NCBI RefSeq assembly: GCF_052119645.1
Contig: NZ_JBGQOM010000010.1
Coordinates: 62,001-126,000 of the forward strand
Reading direction: 5' to 3'
Length of the DNA: 64,000 nt
Origin: Paraglaciecola sp030730205
GTDB taxonomy: Bacteria > Pseudomonadota > Gammaproteobacteria > Enterobacterales > Alteromonadaceae
Shown: positions 46,263-56,033 of the stretch, piece by piece
Layout of the letters: each line of letters starts with the position of its first letter
How positions within the stretch are numbered: position 1 is the first letter of the stretch
Made by a program: the position numbers and the translations under genes
Notes under the pieces: generated by a model
What the model was told of the DNA's origin: nothing
What the model saw: the letters and a program-made list of their open reading frames with translations, nothing else
Database searches by the model: none

Positions 46263-47369
46263 TTATAACCCCAGAGATTTTTGATATAAACCTGTATACG
46301 CCTTGATTACGGCAGATTCTTCAAATTGATTTTCGATAATGCTAAGCCCGCGATCCCCATGCAGCTTAACCAAGCTTCTGTCATCAACATATTTTTTCAT
46401 AGCCAAAGCCAATGATTCAGCGTTCTGCTTTTCAACCAAGTAACCATTTTTACCATCGATAACCAACTCAGACAATCCACCTACATTGGTTGAAACAATA
46501 GCTAAACCTGATGCCATTGCCTCAAGCACCGTCATTGGAATACCTTCGGCAATTGAAGATAAAACAAAAATATCGGAGCCAGATAATAGTTCTGCAATGT
46601 CGGTTCTCACCCCCGTAAAAATGACGAATTTGTCAAGGTTAAGCTCATGAACTAAATCACTTAAAGAGTTTTTTATCTCACCATCACCCACTAGAGTTAA
46701 TCTGATTTGCCCAACTGATGCAGCTGTTTTATTGATCAATATTGCGAAAGCCCTAAGTAGATTGGCTTGGTCTTTTACAGGGTTAAAACGAGCTATATGA
46801 ATAAAATGCAAACAGGTTGATTCATGCTTCGCCACTGAAAAGCTGTCGGTGTTAATTCCATTACGAATAAGTCTTACCTTTTTTTCGTCAATATTTACAA
46901 CATTCTTTAGCCAAAGTTCTAAATCTGTTGATACTGGAACAAAAAAATGAATAAAAGGTGAAACAAATCGTCTCAATACATTATGTTTGGGATTTAAACC
47001 AAGAGGGTCGGAAATTTCACGCCCATGTTCTGCATGAACATGCCCTTTAACGCCTGCTAGTCGAGCAATTGGATGATATTCAATAGCAGCTAAATTGTAA
47101 GTGTGCAGTATGTCTGGCTTTAACTTGCGCAATAACTTTAACAAACGCCAATGACTATTTAGATCCTTACCTAATTTTTTATCAAGTTGGTAGACTTTGA
47201 CACTTGGTTTTAAATGTTTTGAAAAGTCTGAGACATTCGTTAAGGCAATCACTACATGTTGGAAATTTTGCGATGTCATGGCATTGATACAGTTCACCAT
47301 CACCCGCTCCAGCCCCCCCACATCAAAGCGATAGATTAAATGTGCAACAAGTATATTTTGTTTAGCCAT
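46263..47369 (-). CDS. XrtA/PEP-CTERM system glycosyltransferase (TIGR03088-like)
   Basis: This 368-residue GT4 enzyme opens with AHLIYRFDVGGLERVMVNCINAM. It has ILHTYNLAAIEYH, HAEHGREISDPLG, VRLIRNGINTDSF, FVLSSIAEGIPMTVLEAMASGLAIVST and the conserved Glu pair. The match is to the TIGR03088 family found next to XrtA. It adds a sugar to the repeat unit. Its position between XrtA and the amidotransferase is the usual one for this locus. Confidence 0.92.
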   Translation of the reverse strand: MAKQNILVAHLIYRFDVGGLERVMVNCINAMTSQNFQHVVIALTNVSDFSKHLKPSVKVYQLDKKLGKDLNSHWRLLKLLRKLKPDILHTYNLAAIEYHPIARLAGVKGHVHAEHGREISDPLGLNPKHNVLRRFVSPFIHFFVPVSTDLELWLKNVVNIDEKKVRLIRNGINTDSFSVAKHESTCLHFIHIARFNPVKDQANLLRAFAILINKTAASVGQIRLTLVGDGEIKNSLSDLVHELNLDKFVIFTGVRTDIAELLSGSDIFVLSSIAEGIPMTVLEAMASGLAIVSTNVGGLSELVIDGKNGYLVEKQNAESLALAMKKYVDDRSLVKLHGDRGLSIIENQFEESAVIKAYTGLYQKSLGL

Positions 47370-47408
47370 TTATAAAACCCTTGAGCAAATTTTTACTTCC
47401 TCCTTGCC

Positions 47409-48893
47409 TTATTTACTAAAGATATCTAAAGTTTCGACAATGTGTTTTAACTCTTTCAGATTCTGTCTATCCCCATCAATATTGATAATAGTAATCATTC
47501 CAGCTCCTACGCCTCCTTTTAACTTGGTAAATAATTGGGCTTTCTTAATATCCAAAGAAGAGCTAGATATCACACCTTCTGCCTCGTACCAGTAAATTAA
47601 AGTCTTTTTTAATCCACTTACGGCTACTAAAGACACAACACTTGCGGGCACTTGCGTATCTAAAATGGTTAATGTTAGTTTATGGCTATCTATTAATGAA
47701 AACTTTTCAATATTGTAGAGGCGATTTACACTGCTAATTAGTTCTTGTTGTTGGCTGTCAGTCTGAAATTGAGCCACAAATATCTCAGTATTGACATTTT
47801 TACCTGCCAAAATCACAGTAAATTGATTGTCCGCAAAAGGGAAATGTGGCTCAAAAGAGGCAATATTCCTCGGCTCAGATTCTGAAAGAGTTGCTAATTG
47901 ATTTACGTACGGTCTAAAATTAAATGTTGAGTCTAGTTTTCCAATAACAAATGACTGATATAAAGGCTTAAGACTCAATAGTAAAAAGGTAAACATAAGC
48001 AGTAAGTACGAAGGGACCTTAATACTCTTTGTTAAATTAATGCCTGATGATTCTGCATATTTATTTGAATTATTTTCACGCCAAAAATTCCCGAAAAAAA
48101 GTAACAAGATAAGTACGAATGCAAAGAAAAACCATCCGTAAACTAAATGGTCGAACCCAACTGCATGAGTCATATTAGATACATGTCCAATATAAATAAT
48201 GCCAAAAGCTCGAATTCCATTAGCGACAATTGACAAAATTATGCTGAAAACTATAAAAGCAGTTCTTCTCCAGAAACTAACGTAAAATAAGTAAGCATAA
48301 AGCGCAGCGATTGAAATCATAGAGATTAAAAACCGAATTCCTGAACACGCCTCTGCAACAACAAAGGTACCATTCGGGATATAGATGTATAAACCTTCTC
48401 TGTAGACCGGAATGCCTACGAGCCGCACAAAAAACACACTAATATCAGCAGTGACTTTTTGCAAGAAAGGAACAAGTTCCTCCCCCATCGGCACTGCAAA
48501 TATAAGAAAAGCTAATGGAAAAATAAGGAACTTGAATATTTGCCAACCATAAACGAGGCCCACAATACACACTAATGAACCATAAGCAGCTAAATGTGTA
48601 ACCACTCCAAGACTTGCTAAATCAGCAAGTAAGAATCCAAATTGGCCGATAAAAAGAGGAAAAAGAAACCAAAAGCAATTTTTTAAAGGAATAGTAAATA
48701 ATGTTTGTTTTTTTTCGTAAATAAGATAGATGACAATAGGTAAAATTAAGAAACAATAAGTGTAAGTTTCGGAGCCTTGCCAGACAGAAACCATACTTTT
48801 AAGAGTACTAAAATACACACAGAACCAAGCGATCAATAATGACAGAAAAAATAGGTGATAAATTTTACTTGAGGCGATTTTCATATTTTCCAT
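47409..48893 (-). CDS. xrtA: Exosortase A fused to EpsI domain
   Basis: This 494-residue protein has an N-terminal exosortase of about eight membrane helices (residues 10-270) with the catalytic set Cys183 in AEACSGIRFL, Arg228 in VANGIRAFG and His249 in DHLVYGWFFF. An EpsI-like domain follows after one more helix (about 290-490). XrtA cuts PEP-CTERM tails at the inner membrane and is thought to couple proteins to another molecule. The likely substrate is the THxN protein at 17176. The ATG at 48893 and a second ATG at 48884 are both possible. The heptose genes lie directly upstream. Confidence 0.95.
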   Translation of the reverse strand: MENMKIASSKIYHLFFLSLLIAWFCVYFSTLKSMVSVWQGSETYTYCFLILPIVIYLIYEKKQTLFTIPLKNCFWFLFPLFIGQFGFLLADLASLGVVTHLAAYGSLVCIVGLVYGWQIFKFLIFPLAFLIFAVPMGEELVPFLQKVTADISVFFVRLVGIPVYREGLYIYIPNGTFVVAEACSGIRFLISMISIAALYAYLFYVSFWRRTAFIVFSIILSIVANGIRAFGIIYIGHVSNMTHAVGFDHLVYGWFFFAFVLILLLFFGNFWRENNSNKYAESSGINLTKSIKVPSYLLLMFTFLLLSLKPLYQSFVIGKLDSTFNFRPYVNQLATLSESEPRNIASFEPHFPFADNQFTVILAGKNVNTEIFVAQFQTDSQQQELISSVNRLYNIEKFSLIDSHKLTLTILDTQVPASVVSLVAVSGLKKTLIYWYEAEGVISSSSLDIKKAQLFTKLKGGVGAGMITIINIDGDRQNLKELKHIVETLDIFSK

Positions 48894-48925
48894 ACATCAT
48901 TATTAAATTTGATTGCCAAGCTCAA

Positions 48926-49633
48926 CTAATTGATAAAAAGATGACCATGTGAAGTTATTAACGTTTGTGCACCTTCAAAATCATTAGGGGTTCCTATATC
49001 AAAAAATAATCCCTTATTTTTCATCGCAAAAACGGGAACATCTTCATTTGCCAAGATCTCATTTTCGAAACTAAACTTGCCGAAAAACTTGCTGAGTAAT
49101 TGGTGATTTTTTTTTAGTAAGTAAATACCAGAATTAATAAAACCAGCTCCTTGTTTACCTTTTTCAAAAAACTTAATAAGTTGTGCATTGTCATCAATGT
49201 CCGCAGCTCCGAATCGACTGACGTCTTTTACTTCCGTACAAACGATACTTAAATTTGAATCGTTCTCCTCTGAAAAAGACAAAAAGTCAGACAATGAAAA
49301 TTCCATAAATGAGTCTGAATTTACCACCAGCACTTGAGAGCCTTTTACTTTGTTCAAGGCTAACTTAATCGCTCCCCCCGTACCTAAAGGCTGTTCTTCG
49401 TGTGAAAAATCGCAGTCTAAATTAGGAAAATTTGCTTTTATATTGTCAATTATCATTTGAGAATGATGAGAGACAGCAAAGATAAAACGAGTGATCCCTT
49501 GTTTCTCTAAATATTTAACTACGTAATGCAAAAATGGGCGCCCTGCTATCTCAGCGAGGGATTTAGGGTAAGCATCTCCTGTAACACCATGCAACCTAGT
49601 ACCTAAGCCACCAGCTAAAAGTATCGCTTCCAT
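48926..49633 (-). CDS. hddC: Heptose-1-phosphate nucleotidyltransferase (HddC-like)
   Basis: This 235-residue sugar-phosphate nucleotidyltransferase has the G-rich donor loop LLAGGLGTRL and the Lys motif YPKSL, followed by VVNSDSFMEF and FINSGIYLL. It probably makes GDP-D-glycero-alpha-D-manno-heptose. The GDP specificity is inferred from its gmhA and hddA neighbours. It starts one base after gmhA ends, so the three form one transcript. Confidence 0.88.
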   Translation of the reverse strand: MEAILLAGGLGTRLHGVTGDAYPKSLAEIAGRPFLHYVVKYLEKQGITRFIFAVSHHSQMIIDNIKANFPNLDCDFSHEEQPLGTGGAIKLALNKVKGSQVLVVNSDSFMEFSLSDFLSFSEENDSNLSIVCTEVKDVSRFGAADIDDNAQLIKFFEKGKQGAGFINSGIYLLKKNHQLLSKFFGKFSFENEILANEDVPVFAMKNKGLFFDIGTPNDFEGAQTLITSHGHLFIN

Positions 49634-50221
49634 TTATTTCAAGTGTCCAAACATAGCTTCTTCGATCAAACCGCAAAGAACATGACCGATTGAAATATGC
49701 GACTCTTGAATAAAAGGTGTACTTTTAGAGGGTACATTTAAAATAACATCGCAAACTTCGGGTAATTTCCCTGCATTACCACACAAGGCAATCGTGACAA
49801 TTTTCATCTCTTTAGCCACTTTAACTGCTTCTAAAATATTAGCAGAATTACCCGAAGTGCTAATTCCAATAAAAACATCTCCTTCTCTGCCATTAGCTTG
49901 AACTTGACGGGCAAACAATTGCAAAAAACCATAATCATTACCAATTGCTGTTAACATTGAAGTATCTGTAGTAAGTGCAATCGATGGAAGCCCAGGGCGA
50001 TCAAAATTAAACCTACTGACTAATTCAGCGGCTAAATGTTGAGAGTCGGCCGCGCTGCCTCCATTACCAGCAAATAAGATTTTGTTGCCATTTTTTAAAG
50101 CAGCAATACAAATTTCCGCAGCTGCTACAATTCTGTTTTGTAAGTCTAGATCTTCTAAGATTGCTTTCTTAGTAGCAACAGAGTTTTCAAAATGTGTTTT
50201 TATGTAGCCTAAACTGTCCAA
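49634..50221 (-). CDS. gmhA: D-sedoheptulose-7-phosphate isomerase
   Basis: This 195-residue SIS-domain enzyme has FAGNGGSAADSQHLAAELVSRF, the conserved ALTTDTSMLTAIGNDYGF and the late IQESHISIGHVLCGLIEEAMF. These are GmhA signatures, with His and Glu residues of the zinc site. It converts sedoheptulose 7-phosphate to D-glycero-D-manno-heptose 7-phosphate, the first step to activated heptose. It overlaps hddA by 13 bases. Confidence 0.93.
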   Translation of the reverse strand: MDSLGYIKTHFENSVATKKAILEDLDLQNRIVAAAEICIAALKNGNKILFAGNGGSAADSQHLAAELVSRFNFDRPGLPSIALTTDTSMLTAIGNDYGFLQLFARQVQANGREGDVFIGISTSGNSANILEAVKVAKEMKIVTIALCGNAGKLPEVCDVILNVPSKSTPFIQESHISIGHVLCGLIEEAMFGHLK

Positions 50222-51240
50222 GCTTGTACTCCTATTTGAGTAAACTGAAATTGATTGACCTGCCCATTTGACGCGTGTTGACTAAGCAGCTTCATTAATT
50301 TTAGTTTTTGTTTCGGTTCAACAAAAAGCATCATAAACCCCCCTCCCCCCGCGCCGGAGAGCTTCAGTGACTTTGCTCCGTTTTCTAGCGCTAAGATTGA
50401 TATTGTCTCTATGTATGAATTCGAAATTGAATCTGAAGTGCCCTTTTTAGCGGCCCAGGAGCGTTTTAATATATTTGACATACCTTCAATATCTTTACGT
50501 AGCAAACATTCTTTCATTTCAAAAGCATGTTGTTTAACTTTGTGTAAAGCTTCTAGGGACTTGTCATCCTTACTGTTAGACGCTGCACGGATTTGATCAT
50601 CTATTATCTTTCCTGAGTCTCTTGACACACCAGTAAAAAATAAAAGAATTTGGCTCTCTAATTCATTCAAGATATCTGTTCTAATTCTTAGTGGATTGAC
50701 TAAAACACGCTCTTTATCGAATTCCATAAAGTTAACGCCACCAAACGTCGCTGCATACTGGTCTTGTTTGCCCCCGGATAACTTACAATCTTCACGCTCA
50801 ATTTCAAAAGCTAAATGTGCCAAATCGTATTCACCCAAGGGTAACTTTAGTAACTCTCTATAGGCCGCTAAAATTGATACGACCATCGTGGAAGACGAGC
50901 CGAGTCCACTACCTGGAGGCGCATCTGAATAAGTAGTCACGCTTAAGGAAAGTGGTTTATTCTGATTAAAATCTCGAACTATTCGATTATAAATCGCTTT
51001 GTGCAATATAAGATCAGCATCGAGGGTTAATTGACTAACTGCCTCGCTTTGATAACATTTTTCTATATCCGAAGCTTCAAAGTAAACTCGTCCGTCGTCA
51101 CGAGTCTCGATAGTAGTATATGCATACATATTTATTGTGGCATTAAGAATACAACCACCATAAACGTCACTATATGGCGAAACGTCTGTACCACCGCCAG
51201 CTAAACCAATACGTAATGGAGCTCTAGAACGCACGATCAT
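50209..51240 (-). CDS. hddA: D-glycero-D-manno-heptose-7-phosphate kinase (HddA-like)
   Basis: This 343-residue GHMP-family kinase starts MIVRSRAPLRIGLAGGGTDV and has the ATP loop PPGSGLGSSSTMV and the C-terminal KLSGAGGGGFMML. It matches HddA, which phosphorylates heptose 7-phosphate at C1. The 1,7-bisphosphate is then the substrate of GmhB at 22584. It precedes gmhA and hddC in one operon. Confidence 0.92.
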   Translation of the reverse strand: MIVRSRAPLRIGLAGGGTDVSPYSDVYGGCILNATINMYAYTTIETRDDGRVYFEASDIEKCYQSEAVSQLTLDADLILHKAIYNRIVRDFNQNKPLSLSVTTYSDAPPGSGLGSSSTMVVSILAAYRELLKLPLGEYDLAHLAFEIEREDCKLSGGKQDQYAATFGGVNFMEFDKERVLVNPLRIRTDILNELESQILLFFTGVSRDSGKIIDDQIRAASNSKDDKSLEALHKVKQHAFEMKECLLRKDIEGMSNILKRSWAAKKGTSDSISNSYIETISILALENGAKSLKLSGAGGGGFMMLFVEPKQKLKLMKLLSQHASNGQVNQFQFTQIGVQAWTV

Positions 51241-51305
51241 TTAATTCGTCCTTTAATAATCAAGGTTTTTCGTCTATTCCTTGAGAAGATGATTTCGTAG
51301 ATATA

Positions 51306-52523
51306 TTAATGAGCAGGTTTTAAATCCAGTAGATTTGGAAGTTTTTCCAACGCACCATTCCAACTATATCTATGGACGATCCACTCACGATTAACACTAA
51401 AATTCACTTCTTTTTCATTAAGTAAATTCAGGATAGCGTGTGCCATTGCTATGGGGTCATCTTGCACTAAGTCTTGTTGCTCAGAAGGAATCGCAATCCC
51501 CTCCTGCCCCATACTCGTCATGACAACAGGTTTAGCCATAGACATTGCTTCAAGAACCTTATTTTGTACACCACGAGCTATCCGCAGTGGCGCTACCGCC
51601 AAAATAGAGTTGGCAATATAAGGCCTAACATCAACGACACGCCCTGTCACCACAACCCCTGGCAAAGATTCGAGCTGCTTTATCTTATTTGATGGTTTCC
51701 CACCGACTATATAAAAATGACAATTCGGAAACTCATCTGTTATTAAGGGCCATACACTTTTACAAAACCAAACTACCGCATCTTCGTTGGCCCAATAATC
51801 CATAGCGCCAGTGAAGCAAATGCAAGGGCTTTTAATGTCTGTTATACCTGTAAAATCAAAATTAGCTTCAGGTGAAAAATAGTCAGTATCGACCCCATTA
51901 GATAAAGTGTAAATTTTTTGACGCAAATCACCAGGTGACATCTTTTTAAAAAGAGCCGCTTCTTCTTCTGTTATTAAAGTTATCGCCTCAAAATCTTGAA
52001 GTATTTTTTGTTCAAATTTTGCTAATATTCGATATTCTCTTGAATAAATCCAACGCGTATACCAAGGCTTATTTTCAGCATATTGACGCCATTTATCTGA
52101 ATCTATGTCCGCCATATCTAAGATTCTAGTTTTGTGACGGTATTTATCTTTGTCGATAAAGGGAGCAACTCCTGATGAATAAACAAATAACTTATCTATA
52201 TCGAATTTATTAATAGTTTCATCTGTCCATTGTTCTAAATCAGAACTTCGATAATGTTCAGTTGATACAGCATTGCCAAATAACATCGCCTTTAAGCCAC
52301 TAGTACTCTGACTACGTGCGCAAATATCAACAGTTTTGAAAGACTCACAGTATTTGTTCAGTTCGCTTATATACTGTCGATCAAAAGGATCGTCAATAAA
52401 GCATCCAAGATGAATCTGATAGCGTTTAGACAAAAATATTAATAAATTAAATGTGGTAATTTTATCCCCCTTATTTGGAGGGAATGGAATTCGGTGACAA
52501 AGAAATAGAATAGGCTCTTTCAA
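51306..52523 (-). CDS. XrtA/PEP-CTERM system glycosyltransferase (TIGR03087-like)
   Basis: This 405-residue GT-B enzyme has the opening ILFLCHRIPFPPNKGDKITTFNLL and IYTLSNGVDTDYFSP, CFTGAMDYWANEDAVVWF, and APLRIARGVQNKVLEAMSMAKPVV with the donor-site Glu. This is the TIGR03087 family (sugar transferase, PEP-CTERM/EpsH1 system). It adds a sugar to the lipid-linked unit. It lies 66 bases upstream of hddA and seven bases downstream of FemAB. Confidence 0.93.
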   Translation of the reverse strand: MKEPILFLCHRIPFPPNKGDKITTFNLLIFLSKRYQIHLGCFIDDPFDRQYISELNKYCESFKTVDICARSQSTSGLKAMLFGNAVSTEHYRSSDLEQWTDETINKFDIDKLFVYSSGVAPFIDKDKYRHKTRILDMADIDSDKWRQYAENKPWYTRWIYSREYRILAKFEQKILQDFEAITLITEEEAALFKKMSPGDLRQKIYTLSNGVDTDYFSPEANFDFTGITDIKSPCICFTGAMDYWANEDAVVWFCKSVWPLITDEFPNCHFYIVGGKPSNKIKQLESLPGVVVTGRVVDVRPYIANSILAVAPLRIARGVQNKVLEAMSMAKPVVMTSMGQEGIAIPSEQQDLVQDDPIAMAHAILNLLNEKEVNFSVNREWIVHRYSWNGALEKLPNLLDLKPAH

Positions 52524-52529
52524 CTTATA

Positions 52530-53552
52530 TCATCCTAGATATTTAGATAAAAATGGGCCAATAAATTGACTAACTGGCAAAGGTAGCTTTTGCCACATAC
52601 GTATAAAAGTTTTGTATTTAGGGTTGTTAGGGCTAAGATTAGGTAACTCTCTAGATTTCACCAAATAATAGTAATGATACAAAGGAGATGGATCAATACC
52701 CCAAGTAGATTTATAACTGAATGCTCCGCTATCATTTTTACTGCGGCCAAAATCAAAAATTGAACACCCCTTTTTAACTGCATGACACATTAGTTGAAAA
52801 TACATGTGATCATTACTCTTGGAAGCTCTAGCCTCACTCAATCCCCCACCGTAATACGGCATAACTGTATTTTTATAGTAAAAGCTCATCACACTAGACA
52901 AAGGCATATCATCTTTATAAACAGTCAGAACGTCAACATTGTTTCCAAATTCAGCAACCAAAGCACTAAATAGTTTTTTTGGAAAAACAGGAGTACCCAA
53001 ATTCCGGACGCTGGTGGAATAAATTTCGTATAAAGAATCTATATCTTTGTTTACGGTTACTGATAATCCATTTTTTAATGAATGTCTTATCACTGCTCGT
53101 TGCTTTTTCTTTATAGAAAGTAGAATTTCATCTTCAGTAACAGGTAATTCTTTGATGAAGTAGCCATGCTGTGACTTTTCTATTAAGACACTTGTCTGCT
53201 TTGTTTGGTAACGCAGTTCTAAATAATCAACCTGAAGTTTTTCAGCCAAATCACACGCAAATTTTTCAAGTGTTTGTTTAATATCGTCCGTATCGGCAAT
53301 GGCTCCACCGTACATACAGAAAGGAGTAGAGCAAAGTGTATGGCCAAAGATGAAACTTTTCACTTCAAAGAGAGGAAGCACACCAACAACAGAACTATCG
53401 CTTTCAGCAATAATATAGTGAGGAGTATGACCGCATGATTTGACAATGACGTTTAACCAACCAAAAAGATGACAAAAACTCCCTTGAGAATGCCCATTAA
53501 CATAATCATCCCAAATAACCATATCAACAGTGGACGCTATCCTTAATATCAT
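52530..53552 (-). CDS. FemAB family XrtA/PEP-CTERM system-associated protein
   Basis: This 340-residue protein has a GNAT-like FemAB fold. Supporting stretches are LPLFEVKSFIFGHTLCSTPFCMYGG, ILLSIKKKQRAVIRHSLKNGL, and IFDFGRSKNDSGAFSYKSTWG near the C-terminus. It matches the TIGR03019-like family that always accompanies XrtA loci. Relatives transfer amino acids from tRNA or acyl donors, but the acceptor is unknown here. It overlaps the deacetylase gene by four bases (ATGA). Confidence 0.92.
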   Translation of the reverse strand: MILRIASTVDMVIWDDYVNGHSQGSFCHLFGWLNVIVKSCGHTPHYIIAESDSSVVGVLPLFEVKSFIFGHTLCSTPFCMYGGAIADTDDIKQTLEKFACDLAEKLQVDYLELRYQTKQTSVLIEKSQHGYFIKELPVTEDEILLSIKKKQRAVIRHSLKNGLSVTVNKDIDSLYEIYSTSVRNLGTPVFPKKLFSALVAEFGNNVDVLTVYKDDMPLSSVMSFYYKNTVMPYYGGGLSEARASKSNDHMYFQLMCHAVKKGCSIFDFGRSKNDSGAFSYKSTWGIDPSPLYHYYYLVKSRELPNLSPNNPKYKTFIRMWQKLPLPVSQFIGPFLSKYLG

Positions 53553-54412
53553 AAGCTTTTTACTTCATTACCATCTAAGTATACGGATTGCATAGTAGCC
53601 CAGTTGTGTTCATCAATTAGTCTAATTAATTTTTTTTCCATTGCATTCAAATTTATATAGTGTCTCAACTTTGACTTTAACGAAGCTCCCTTAACCTTGG
53701 GTTGTTGTGGGTCAATTTCCCAAGGATGAAAATAAAAATTGTAGGGCTGATTTTCATGAGAAAAATAATGCTCAATTCGTCTTTTCGAATACCAATAAGG
53801 ATACAAACGAAAATAGCCTCCTCCTCCAATTCCAATGTTTTTATTGCCTTTTCTAATAGTCGAGACTGGTACTTCAAGAATTCCTTCTGGTCGGAGATAC
53901 TTAAATCTTGGCCAACTAGGTACTCCATATAAGTCATGAGAAATGGGATAGGTACTGGATGAGTACTTAAAGCCTAAATCTACAAGTATTGAATACGTCC
54001 AAGTATTGGACTCATCTATAGAAAAACTAGGCGCCCTATACCCTAAAACTTGCTGGCCGGAAATATCTTCTAAAATATTTTTGCTATCACTTACATCCTG
54101 AAAAAATTCCTTTTCGTTCATAGTGGTGGCACGTCGATGATTCAACCCATGACTGGCAAGTTCGTGTCCCTCACTCACTATTCTTTTAATCAAGTTAGGG
54201 CATCTTTGCGCAACCCAGCCTAGGGTAAAAAAGGTCGACTTAATATTACGCTCATTGAACAAATCAATTAAACGATTGGTGTTGTCTTCAACTCGAAGAG
54301 AGAGCGAATCCCAATTTTCAGGAGATATTTTTGACTCAAATGCTGAAACTTGAAAATAATCTTCAACGTCTACCGTCATTGCACTGACCATTTTAGTTAG
54401 TCTTGCTTGCAC
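53549..54412 (-). CDS. XrtA system polysaccharide deacetylase
   Basis: This 287-residue NodB-fold enzyme has TVDVEDYFQV (Asp15, Asp18), the metal His pair in ASHGLNHR (His88, His92), YRAPSFSI and FYFHPWEID. It matches the DUF3473/TIGR03006-like deacetylase of exosortase loci. It removes acetyl groups from the polysaccharide. The ATG at 54412 or M8 could be the start; there is no clear signal peptide. It is the second deacetylase-type gene in the window, different from that at 26915. Confidence 0.93.
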   Translation of the reverse strand: MQARLTKMVSAMTVDVEDYFQVSAFESKISPENWDSLSLRVEDNTNRLIDLFNERNIKSTFFTLGWVAQRCPNLIKRIVSEGHELASHGLNHRRATTMNEKEFFQDVSDSKNILEDISGQQVLGYRAPSFSIDESNTWTYSILVDLGFKYSSSTYPISHDLYGVPSWPRFKYLRPEGILEVPVSTIRKGNKNIGIGGGGYFRLYPYWYSKRRIEHYFSHENQPYNFYFHPWEIDPQQPKVKGASLKSKLRHYINLNAMEKKLIRLIDEHNWATMQSVYLDGNEVKSL

Positions 54413-54447
54413 TTTTTATATATCCTTCAAAAAATCATTAGCTTTGA

Positions 54448-55860
54448 TCATCTGCCCTTCCCAAACAAAACTACTTCAACAGTACGAATCAAAATTAAAA
54501 TATCCAGCATTAAACTTTGATGTTTGACGTAATAAAGATCAAACTTCAATTTTTCCATGGAATCCTCCACACTCGCGCCGTAGGGATAGTTAAGCTGCGC
54601 CCAGCCTGCAAGTCCTGGTTTCACGTTATGACGTTGATTATAGTAAGGAATTTCACGGATTAGTTGTTCAACAAATTCAGGGCGTTCAGGTCTAGGTCCG
54701 ATAAAAGACATCTCCCCCCTAAATATGTTCAGTAACTGCGGAAGCTCATCTATACGATACTTTCTAATAAAATGCCCGATTTTAGTTACCCTTGAGTCAT
54801 TAGTCGTCGCCCACTTAGCACCATCTTTTTCCGCATCAGGACGCATGCTTCTGAATTTTATAATTTTGAACAATTTTCCGTTTAAACCCACTCGTTCTTG
54901 CTTGTAAAAAATAGAGGCGTTTGAGTTTCTTACATCTTCAAAGAAGATGATCAAGGCAGTGAGCAACATAAAGGGCCAGGTAATCGACAAGACCAATAAG
55001 GCTAAAAAGCAGTTAATGCCATAGTCTAAGGCATCTCGTAAATAGTTTTGTGAATTAAAGCCGTTTGAATAAATAACCCAGCTTGGGTACATAAGATTAA
55101 CGACAATTTGCCCAGTTTCCCGCTCCATAAAATCGAGCAAATCAGTTACTTCAACACCTCGTAGTCGACAATCAAACAATATTTCAACGGGCAAGGTACC
55201 ACGGCGTTGATCACACGCGATAACAACCTCATCAATATCGTTATCAGAAATGAAATTTCTGAAGTTTTCGTCCACTTTAACGTGTATCAATTTTTCGTTT
55301 TGAATGCCTTCTTCGCGGTTGTCGCCTGGAATAGGAATAAAACCAATCAATTCAAAGCCTACTCTGTCGACTTCACGACGCATGCGTTTTTCAATAATTG
55401 AAGCGCGCTCTCCAGCACCAATAATAATAATTTTTGTTTGGCCTAGACCTAATATTCCAAGGCGATTTACGAAGTATCTAAAGATAACGAGAACAAGAAT
55501 GGTTGACCCAGCAAAGAAAGGTAAAAAATATTGATGGATCTCTAAATTACTGATGAAGGTATTTCTAAAAACCTCCATTACAAAATAAGCTAGCGCGACA
55601 CTAACAAAGATTCGTCTGATAATGCCTCGAAACGTTTCTCTGAGCTTTGTTTCGTAAAGTCCAACAGAGAGGGCTGATACGATAACTAAAAATGTAAATA
55701 ACCCAATGGTCGTCAACAAATTAACGAGCCCAAGAGGAGGTGAATTGTAAAACTGGTTAACTACTTCAAAAGAGAGATATCCCACGTAACTAATAAAAAT
55801 AGTCTCTAGCATCATTAAAATGTTTGAGCGGCGCACTTCTTTGCGATTACCAAAACCCAT
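54448..55860 (-). CDS. XrtA system priming glycosyl-1-phosphate transferase (TIGR03013-like)
   Basis: This 470-residue membrane protein has four N-terminal helices (about 10-130), a Rossmann-like CoA-binding domain (about 140-260), another helix (about 280-305) and the bacterial sugar transferase domain (about 310-470). The latter carries KQERVGLNGKLFKIIKFRSM, RKYRIDELPQLLNIFRGEMS and FIGPRPER. It transfers a sugar-1-phosphate to undecaprenyl phosphate and starts the repeat unit. It is the first gene of the minus-strand operon and faces the export genes. Confidence 0.94.
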   Translation of the reverse strand: MGFGNRKEVRRSNILMMLETIFISYVGYLSFEVVNQFYNSPPLGLVNLLTTIGLFTFLVIVSALSVGLYETKLRETFRGIIRRIFVSVALAYFVMEVFRNTFISNLEIHQYFLPFFAGSTILVLVIFRYFVNRLGILGLGQTKIIIIGAGERASIIEKRMRREVDRVGFELIGFIPIPGDNREEGIQNEKLIHVKVDENFRNFISDNDIDEVVIACDQRRGTLPVEILFDCRLRGVEVTDLLDFMERETGQIVVNLMYPSWVIYSNGFNSQNYLRDALDYGINCFLALLVLSITWPFMLLTALIIFFEDVRNSNASIFYKQERVGLNGKLFKIIKFRSMRPDAEKDGAKWATTNDSRVTKIGHFIRKYRIDELPQLLNIFRGEMSFIGPRPERPEFVEQLIREIPYYNQRHNVKPGLAGWAQLNYPYGASVEDSMEKLKFDLYYVKHQSLMLDILILIRTVEVVLFGKGR

Positions 55861-56033
55861 TTACTTCTTCCTCTTTTCGCCACATCAAGTTGCAGCTATC
55901 GCCCTCATGACTATTACAGGCTTTAATTCGTAACTATTTTTTGACTGTTTAAAATATATTATTGTTGTCGATTCAGTCCAAACCTTGTTACATTGTTTCG
56001 TAACTAATCCAAACAAGAAGTGGTGTAATTTAC
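55861..56033. promoter_or_regulatory. Divergent promoter region of the XrtA polysaccharide locus
   Basis: The 173 bases between the priming transferase (minus) and export lipoprotein (plus) must drive both arms of the locus. They hold two copies of TTCGTAACTA, at 55927-55936 and 55997-56006, 70 bases apart. A possible -35 TTGACT follows the first copy. No -24/-12 site was found on either strand. Confidence 0.5.
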
